Origin: Paraburkholderia sp. UYCP14C
GTDB lineage: Bacteria > Pseudomonadota > Gammaproteobacteria > Burkholderiales > Burkholderiaceae
Direction: 5' to 3'
Length of the DNA stretch: 64,000 bases
NCBI RefSeq assembly: GCF_004197395.1
Contig: NZ_SELS01000015.1
Coordinates: 1 to 64,000, forward strand
The notes under the pieces: generated by a model
Database searches by the model: none
What the model saw: only the letters and a program-made list of their open reading frames with translations
Told to the model about the DNA's origin: nothing
Shown: piece by piece, positions 58,945 to 64,000 of the stretch
How positions within the stretch are numbered: position 1 is the first letter of the stretch
How the letters are laid out: the number at the start of each line of letters is the position of its first letter
Program-made: the position numbers and the translations under genes

Positions 58945-59325
58945 TCACCGCGAGCGCGACGCGAACAGCGCTCCCGCTATCAGCGCAAGCCCGCCGACGA
59001 TCGCAATCGTCTGCCACGGATTTTCATGCACGTAGTGATCGGCGTCCGAGATCGCGACGCCCGCGCGGTCGCGCATCGCGTCGCGCGTTTCGTTCAGCCG
59101 CTCGCGCGCGGCGTCCAGCTGCTTGCGCAGCCTGCCGCGCAAGGCCACGGCGTCGGCCTGCGTGCCGTCGGCCAAAGTCGATTCGAGTTCCGACAGCAGG
59201 GTGCGCAACTCGACCGCGATATCTTCGGCCGCATGGCGGCTATGGCGAGCGATGCGCCGCGCACGGCGACTCGCGCTGGTCCAGGATTCGCCGAGGGCGT
59301 CTCGCGTATTTGGAAGTGCTGTCAT
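58945..59325 (-). CDS. DUF883 (ElaB/YqjD-like) membrane-anchored protein
   Basis: 126 residues from ATG 59325, with CGGAG upstream; a longer frame from 59361 is less likely. A basic and helical N-terminal part is followed by YVHENPWQTIAIVGGLALIAG, the family C-terminal membrane anchor. E. coli ElaB and YqjD bind ribosomes at the inner membrane in stationary phase, so a similar role is possible. I saw no clear terminator in the 108 bases between it and dgt. Confidence 0.85.
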   Translation of the reverse strand: MTALPNTRDALGESWTSASRRARRIARHSRHAAEDIAVELRTLLSELESTLADGTQADAVALRGRLRKQLDAARERLNETRDAMRDRAGVAISDADHYVHENPWQTIAIVGGLALIAGALFASRSR

Positions 59326-59691
59326 GGTCGCTCCGTCGATGAGTTGAAAGGCCCCGCGCATCGTCGCGCGGACACGCTATGCGCAGACGTAGTATCACGT
59401 CGCAGCGTAGGAAACGCCATCTGAACGCAACTTCGATGCCAAGCGCCGCATCGCCCGCGACCTGCCATGCGCGCGGCTCGCGACAGGATGAGCGTGCCCG
59501 TCTCGTCGCCAGATATTGCACACTGGCGCGCCGAATCCGCGTCAAATTTACAAACGCCGATGCCGGATGACGCTGCCGTTCCGATGCAACGGAGATGCCA
59601 AACGAAAACGCCGTCATCGGCTCGATGACGGCGTTCGCCAGGGCGCGAAAATTCGACTACCCTAATTCAAGCCACCCGCTCTCGCGAAGCG
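59326..59691. other. Gene-free gap between the DUF883 gene and ompW
   Basis: 366 bases without a supported gene. It must contain the DUF883 promoter on the minus strand and the ompW terminator at 59600-59635. An inverted repeat, GACGT (59386-59390) and ACGTC (59397-59401), sits 61 bases upstream of the DUF883 start. Nothing else is recognisable. Confidence 0.6.
59600..59635 (-). terminator. Terminator of ompW
   Basis: AACGCCGTCATCG pairs with CGATGACGGCGTT around loop GCT, a 13-bp stem. Read on the minus strand it is followed by TTTTCGTTT, so it serves ompW, which ends 57 bases upstream. Confidence 0.8.
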
Positions 59692-60417
59692 TTAGAAACG
59701 GTAACCGATATTGACGTAGGTGACGATCGGGTTCAGCTTGATCTTGGTCTGCGATTGCACGGTCAGCGTGCCGACCGGGGTGGTCGATGCCGAACTGAGT
59801 TTCGCGGTCGTACTGAGCGGCAGGTACGAGACCGACACGCCGGCGAACCAGTGCTGATTGAAGGAGTAATGGAAGCCCGCATTAAACACAGGTTCCCACG
59901 AACTATCCGTCGACACACTGGTCGGACCATGCAGAACGTTGGCTTCGAATGCGCTGTTGGTAATCTGCTGGTCGGTGAACCAGATGCGGCTCACACCGAT
60001 ACCGAGATACGGACGGAACGCGGCGGTCGGCTCGTTGAAGTAGTACTTGAACAGCAGAGTCGGGCTCCACTGTTTGGCCTCCCCGATCTTGCCGAACTGC
60101 GCAAGGCTGCCCGTGCCGGACAGGTCGAACGTAGGGGGGACGCCAATGACGAATTCAGTCGCGATGTGGTCGGTGATGAAATAGCCGGCGGTGAAACCGA
60201 TGGTGTCGGCGGAACTCAGCGAGGCGCCGGTGTTGGGTTCGGTGATGTTGGTTGGGCTACCGCCAATGCTGGTTATGGTCAGCGGGTCGCTGCTCGATTG
60301 GGGCGCCAGATGGAACCAGCCCGTCGTGACGTAAATGCTGCCGGCCGATTGTGCGTGTGCTGCCGTACTCATGCAGGCAAGCACTGCCATCCCCGTTACG
60401 GCCTGTTTTAATTTCAT
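59692..60417 (-). CDS. ompW: Outer-membrane protein W (OmpW family)
   Basis: 241 residues from ATG 60417, preceded by GGAGGAG; the frame upstream is not coding. A signal peptide of about 22 residues ends at AHAQ. The eight-stranded barrel is marked by GSIYVTTGWFHLAP at the start, GYFITDHIATEFVIG in the middle, YLGIGVSRIWF, and the C-terminal VTYVNIGYRF ending in Phe. OmpW proteins form small hydrophobic channels. GTTTGAAACAAAC, a short inverted repeat, lies at 60459-60471 in its upstream region. Confidence 0.94.
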   Translation of the reverse strand: MKLKQAVTGMAVLACMSTAAHAQSAGSIYVTTGWFHLAPQSSSDPLTITSIGGSPTNITEPNTGASLSSADTIGFTAGYFITDHIATEFVIGVPPTFDLSGTGSLAQFGKIGEAKQWSPTLLFKYYFNEPTAAFRPYLGIGVSRIWFTDQQITNSAFEANVLHGPTSVSTDSSWEPVFNAGFHYSFNQHWFAGVSVSYLPLSTTAKLSSASTTPVGTLTVQSQTKIKLNPIVTYVNIGYRF

Positions 60418-60604
60418 ATGTGCTCCTCCAAAAAAGGCCCGCTCATTATGACTACAACGTTTGAAACAAACCATACGCGGCGGTTAGAGTTTTCTCCCTA
60501 AGCGCCGCGTGGTTTCTGGCTTCGCCGTATGGCGCCGAACCTTGCGCGCATGCGGATCTTCGGACCTTCGGGTATATACCAACGCGACTATTGGACACTC
60601 CAGC

Positions 60605-61312
60605 ATGGCACGGCTTGCACGTCTTTATGTCCCCGACCAGCCGCAGCACGTCATCCTCCGCGGGCTCGATCAGCAGCCCGCTTTCGTCGACGACCAGGAC
60701 TACGAGCTCTTCATCGACTGTCTGAAGGCGGCTTCCCGGGACCATCACCTTTCCATCCACGCTTACGCCTTGATGCCGGGCGCCGTGCAACTGCTCGTCA
60801 CGCCCACCGAGGAGTCGAGCCTGCCCAAGGCGATGCAGGCCGTCGGGCGGCGCTACGTCGCGCACTTCAACCGGCGCTACGCGCGTCGCGGCACTTTGTG
60901 GGAGGGCCGTTATCGGGCCACGGTGATCGAGGGTGAGCGTTACTTCCTGCTTGCTAGCCGGGTCGTCGAAATGTGTCCGGTGCGCCTGCAGCTGGTCAAC
61001 GCGGCCGAGGATTATCGCTGGTCGAGCTATCGTCATCACATCGGCCTCACCCTCGACAGCCTGATCACGGATCACCCCCTCTACTGGTCGCTCGGCAATA
61101 CGCCATTCGAGCGACAGCGCGCCTACCGTGAACTGTGCGAGCAGCCGCTCGACGAGCGCGAGGCAAGCCAGCTCCAGCAAGCCACGTTGAAAGGCTGGGT
61201 GCTCGGCAGCGACACTTACCGCGAATGGGCGGCGCGCGCCGCGAACCGGCGGGTGTCACCTCTGCCGCGTGGCCGGCCGCGCAAGGTCCGCGAGACGCCG
61301 CATACGCAGTGA
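60605..61312 (+). CDS. REP-associated transposase (RAYT) relative lacking catalytic residues
   Basis: 235 residues from ATG 60605. The fold is that of Y1/RAYT transposases: N-terminal QPQHVILRG, the central HAYALMPGAVQLLVTP and RRGTLWEGRYRA, and C-terminal PEDYRWSSY-like EDYRWSSYRHH. The HUH motif, normally MPNHVH, reads MPGAVQ (57-62), so both metal histidines are gone. The tyrosine that normally precedes (I/V)xxNPVR is Val, in SRVVEMCPVR near 118-127. The C-terminus has PRGRPRK (221-227), an AT-hook core. The gene is intact and has a terminator, so it may be a domesticated DNA-binding protein rather than a mobile element. Confidence 0.8.
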   Translation: MARLARLYVPDQPQHVILRGLDQQPAFVDDQDYELFIDCLKAASRDHHLSIHAYALMPGAVQLLVTPTEESSLPKAMQAVGRRYVAHFNRRYARRGTLWEGRYRATVIEGERYFLLASRVVEMCPVRLQLVNAAEDYRWSSYRHHIGLTLDSLITDHPLYWSLGNTPFERQRAYRELCEQPLDEREASQLQQATLKGWVLGSDTYREWAARAANRRVSPLPRGRPRKVRETPHTQ

Positions 61313-61395
61313 GGCGGCGGCGAGGCGACACCCCGGCGCCCTCGATAAAGCCGCTTTAAATCCGAAGAAAGCGTTTTGCATCAATGGGCTGCATG

Positions 61396-61424
61396 AAGAC
61401 GGCATTTCATATGCCGTTTTCTTT
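61396..61424 (+). terminator. Terminator after the RAYT-like gene
   Basis: AAGACGGCAT pairs with ATGCCGTTTT around loop TTCAT, with further Ts following. It lies 84 bases after the stop and isolates the gene from gltB. The sequence after it (about 61430-61540) is distinctly AT-rich. Confidence 0.8.
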
Positions 61425-61505
61425 TGCCCCAAAATGATATGGCACCAATAAAAAATAGCCGCAATGCACCAATTTGATAATCGGGGGCGGATCACAAGGT
61501 TTTAT

Positions 61506-61535
61506 TTGCTATTTCCTTGATTCGTCGCGTATATT
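61506..61535 (+). promoter_or_regulatory. Possible gltB promoter
   Basis: TTGCTA (61506-61511) and TATATT (61530-61535) are 18 bases apart in the 352-base gap before gltB. Transcription would start near 61542, leaving a leader of about 120 bases. The match is fair, not strong. Confidence 0.45.
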
Positions 61536-61664
61536 CCGATTTCCGACGCTTTTCATCCCGCGCAGTCCGGCTGCGAGAAGAGCGCCGTCGTGGTCGCGAA
61601 GCGCACTGCGGCAAAAAAACAATGGTTTAACGGCCTGTCCGGCCTCCTCACAGACGGTGTCCCC

Positions 61665-64000
61665 ATGAACGACCACCAGCAACCGATTCACCCGGTTCCC
61701 GCCGCCCAAGGTCTGTACGACCCGCAAAACGAGCATGACGCCTGCGGCGTCGGCTTCGTCGCCCACATCAAGGGCCAGAAGAGTCACGAAATCATCCAGC
61801 AGGGTCTGAAGATTCTCGAGAACCTCGACCACCGGGGCGCCGTCGGCGCCGATCCGCTGATGGGCGACGGCGCGGGCATCCTGATCCAGATTCCGGACGG
61901 CTTCTATCGCGAGGAGATGGCCAAGCAGGGCGTGACGCTGCCGCCGGCTGGCGAATACGGCGTCGGCATGATCTTCCTGCCGAAGGAGCACGCGTCGCGC
62001 ATCGCCTGCGAACAGGAGCTCGAGCGCACGGTGAAGGCCGAAGGTCAGGTCGTGCTCGGCTGGCGCGACGTGCCGGTCGACCACGCCATGCCGATCTCGC
62101 CGACCGTCAAGGCAAGCGAGCCGCTGATCCGCCAGATCTTCATCGGCCGCGGCAAGGACATCATGGTGACCGACGCGCTCGAGCGGAAGCTGTACATTAT
62201 CCGCAAGACCGCGAGCCACCGCATCCAGGCGCTCAAGCTCAAGCACGGCAAGGAATATTTCGTGCCGTCGTGCTCGGCGCGCACGGTCGTCTACAAGGGT
62301 CTGCTGCTTGCGGGCCAGGTCGGCGTGTACTACCGCGACCTGCAGGACGACCGCACCATCTCGGCGCTCGCTCTCGTGCACCAGCGCTTCTCGACCAACA
62401 CGTTCCCGGCGTGGGAACTGGCTCACCCGTACCGCATGATCGCCCACAACGGCGAAATCAACACGGTGAAGGGCAACGTCAACTGGCTGAACGCGCGTAC
62501 CGGCGCGATCGCCTCGCACGTGCTCGGCGACGACCTGCCGAAGCTGTGGCCGCTGATCTATCCGGGGCAATCGGATACGGCATCGTTCGACAACTGTCTC
62601 GAACTGCTGGTGATGGCCGGCTACCCGCTCGTCCACGCGATGATGATGATGATTCCGGAAGCCTGGGAACAGCACACGCTGATGGACGAGAACCGCAAGG
62701 CGTTCTACGAATACCACGCCGCGATGATGGAGCCGTGGGACGGCCCCGCCGCGATCGCGTTCACCGACGGCCGCCAGATCGGCGCGACGCTCGACCGTAA
62801 CGGTCTGCGTCCGGCGCGCTACATCGTCACCGACGACGACCTCGTCATCATGGCGTCGGAAGCCGGCACGTTGCCTATTCCTGAATCGAAGATCGTCAAG
62901 AAGTGGCGTCTGCAGCCGGGCAAGATGTTCCTGATCGACATGGAGCACGGCCGCATCATCGACGACAAGGAACTGAAGGACAACCTCGCGAACGCCAAGC
63001 CGTACAAGAGCTGGATCGACGCCGTGCGCATCAAGCTCGACGAGATCGAGCCGAAGGCCGAAGACGTTGCAACGGAACGCCGCGAAGCCGCCGCGCTGCT
63101 GGATCGCCAGCAGGCGTTCGGCTACACCCAGGAAGACCTGAAGTTCCTGATGGCGCCGATGGCGCAAGCGGGCGAGGAAGCCGTCGGCTCGATGGGCAAC
63201 GACTCGCCGCTCGCGGTCATGTCCAACAAGAACAAGACGCTGTACCACTACTTCAAGCAGCTGTTCGCACAGGTCACGAACCCGCCGATCGACCCGATCC
63301 GTGAAAACATGGTGATGTCGCTGGTGTCGTTCATCGGCCCGAAGCCGAACCTGCTCGACACGAACAACATCAACCCGCCGATGCGTCTCGAAGTGTCGCA
63401 GCCGGTGCTCGACTTCAAGGACATCGCGAAGATCCGCGCGATCGATCAGTACACCGGCGGCAAATTCAGCTCGTACGAGCTGAACATCTGCTATCCGGTC
63501 GCCTGGGGCAAGGAAGGCATCGAGGCGCGTCTCGCGTCGCTGTGCGCGGAAGCCGTCGATGCGGTCAAGTCCGGCTACAACATGCTGATCGTGTCGGACC
63601 GCAAGACCGACCGCGACAACGTCGCGATTCCGGCACTGCTCGCCACCGCCGCGATCCACACGCACCTCGTGCAGCAGGGTCTGCGCACGAGCACGGGTCT
63701 CGTCGTCGAAACGGGTTCGGCGCGTGAAACGCACCACTTCGCGCTGCTCGCGGGCTACGGCGCGGAAGCCGTGCACCCGTACCTCGCGATGGAAACGCTG
63801 AGCCAGCTGGCGGCCGGCCTGAAGGGCGACCTGTCGGCGGAGAAGGCGGTCTACAACTTCACGAAGGCAGTCGGCAAGGGCCTGCAGAAGGTCATGTCGA
63901 AGATGGGCATTTCGACCTATATGTCGTACACCGGCGCGCAGATTTTTGAAGCGGTCGGGCTTGCCTCGGATCTGGTGTCGAAGTACTTCCACGGCACCTC
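61665..64000 (+). CDS. gltB: Glutamate synthase large subunit, 5' part (continues beyond window)
   Basis: The frame is open from ATG 61665 to the window end, giving 778 of about 1,560 residues. GltB makes glutamate from glutamine and 2-oxoglutarate with GltD. The class II glutamine amidotransferase domain starts at Cys27 in EHDACGVGFVAH after a 26-residue propeptide; FSTNTFPAWELAHPYRMIAHNGEINT is its substrate loop, cited here in part. The central domain begins near residue 440. No ribosome site of note lies before the ATG (GGTGTCCCC). A minus-strand frame over the same DNA is an artefact of GC-rich codons. Confidence 0.96.
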   Translation, partial: MNDHQQPIHPVPAAQGLYDPQNEHDACGVGFVAHIKGQKSHEIIQQGLKILENLDHRGAVGADPLMGDGAGILIQIPDGFYREEMAKQGVTLPPAGEYGVGMIFLPKEHASRIACEQELERTVKAEGQVVLGWRDVPVDHAMPISPTVKASEPLIRQIFIGRGKDIMVTDALERKLYIIRKTASHRIQALKLKHGKEYFVPSCSARTVVYKGLLLAGQVGVYYRDLQDDRTISALALVHQRFSTNTFPAWELAHPYRMIAHNGEINTVKGNVNWLNARTGAIASHVLGDDLPKLWPLIYPGQSDTASFDNCLELLVMAGYPLVHAMMMMIPEAWEQHTLMDENRKAFYEYHAAMMEPWDGPAAIAFTDGRQIGATLDRNGLRPARYIVTDDDLVIMASEAGTLPIPESKIVKKWRLQPGKMFLIDMEHGRIIDDKELKDNLANAKPYKSWIDAVRIKLDEIEPKAEDVATERREAAALLDRQQAFGYTQEDLKFLMAPMAQAGEEAVGSMGNDSPLAVMSNKNKTLYHYFKQLFAQVTNPPIDPIRENMVMSLVSFIGPKPNLLDTNNINPPMRLEVSQPVLDFKDIAKIRAIDQYTGGKFSSYELNICYPVAWGKEGIEARLASLCAEAVDAVKSGYNMLIVSDRKTDRDNVAIPALLATAAIHTHLVQQGLRTSTGLVVETGSARETHHFALLAGYGAEAVHPYLAMETLSQLAAGLKGDLSAEKAVYNFTKAVGKGLQKVMSKMGISTYMSYTGAQIFEAVGLASDLVSKYFHGT

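Noticed and set aside
60509-61424. Complete IS200-type insertion sequence
   Set aside because: No element ends, target repeats or tnpB were seen, and the catalytic residues are missing, so I list it as a transposase-related gene only.
61509-63992. Minus-strand open frame of 827 codons at the window end
   Set aside because: The plus strand encodes GltB with a full glutamine amidotransferase domain; the minus frame is its shadow.

Overview
The window is core chromosomal sequence of a high-GC betaproteobacterium, most likely Burkholderia or Paraburkholderia (Burkholderiaceae). Evidence: the 5S rRNA–tRNA–tuf–secE–nusG order, the rpoBC–recQ–rpsL order, two almost identical tuf genes, strong third-position GC bias, and a ResB/CcsA cytochrome c maturation system instead of CcmA–H. 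I saw no prophage, integron, CRISPR array or complete insertion sequence.

Layout. 1–1919: end of an rRNA operon (5S) and its terminator, then a promoter-driven tRNA-Tyr/Gly/Thr–tuf–tRNA-Trp unit. 1955–14172: secE-nusG, rplKA, rplJL and rpoBC, separated by hairpins that look like attenuators or RNase processing sites. 14400–16247: recQ. 16468–20974: str operon (rpsL, rpsG, fusA, tuf). 21102–35801: one continuous S10–spc–alpha ribosomal cluster from rpsJ to rplQ, including secY, infA, rpmJ and rpoA, with internal promoters before rplC and rplN and a strong terminator before rplQ. 35995–41138: cutA, dsbD, hemB (-), engB (-) and a dihaem cytochrome c. A candidate small RNA lies between hemB and engB. 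41257–46594: resB-ccsA and msrPQ. 46709–48681: lysA (-), lptM (-), cyaY. 48782–57513: mrcA (-) diverging from pilMN-pilOP-pilQ-aroK-aroB, the same neighbourhood as mrcA-hofMNOPQ-aroKB of enteric bacteria. 57586–64000: dgt, a DUF883 protein (-), ompW (-), a catalytically degenerate REP-type transposase relative, and the 5' part of gltB, which runs off the window.

Functional themes. The first 36 kb is the transcription/translation core (22 ribosomal-protein or factor genes per strand block, all on +). From 36 to 46 kb many genes serve the envelope and cytochromes: DsbD and CcsA/ResB are thiol reduction and haem-ligation partners, cytochrome c is their kind of client, HemB makes haem precursor, and MsrPQ repairs oxidised periplasmic methionines. 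The 48–57 kb block combines peptidoglycan synthesis, type IV pilus/DNA-uptake assembly and the shikimate pathway.

Most notable observations: (1) a three-hairpin small-RNA candidate with an anti-Shine-Dalgarno loop opposite the engB–hemB spacer; (2) a RAYT-like protein that has lost both HUH histidines and apparently the nucleophilic tyrosine but carries an AT-hook, directly upstream of gltB; (3) regulatory RNA structures at several ribosomal operon junctions. These rest on reading the sequence alone; no searches or folding programs were run.
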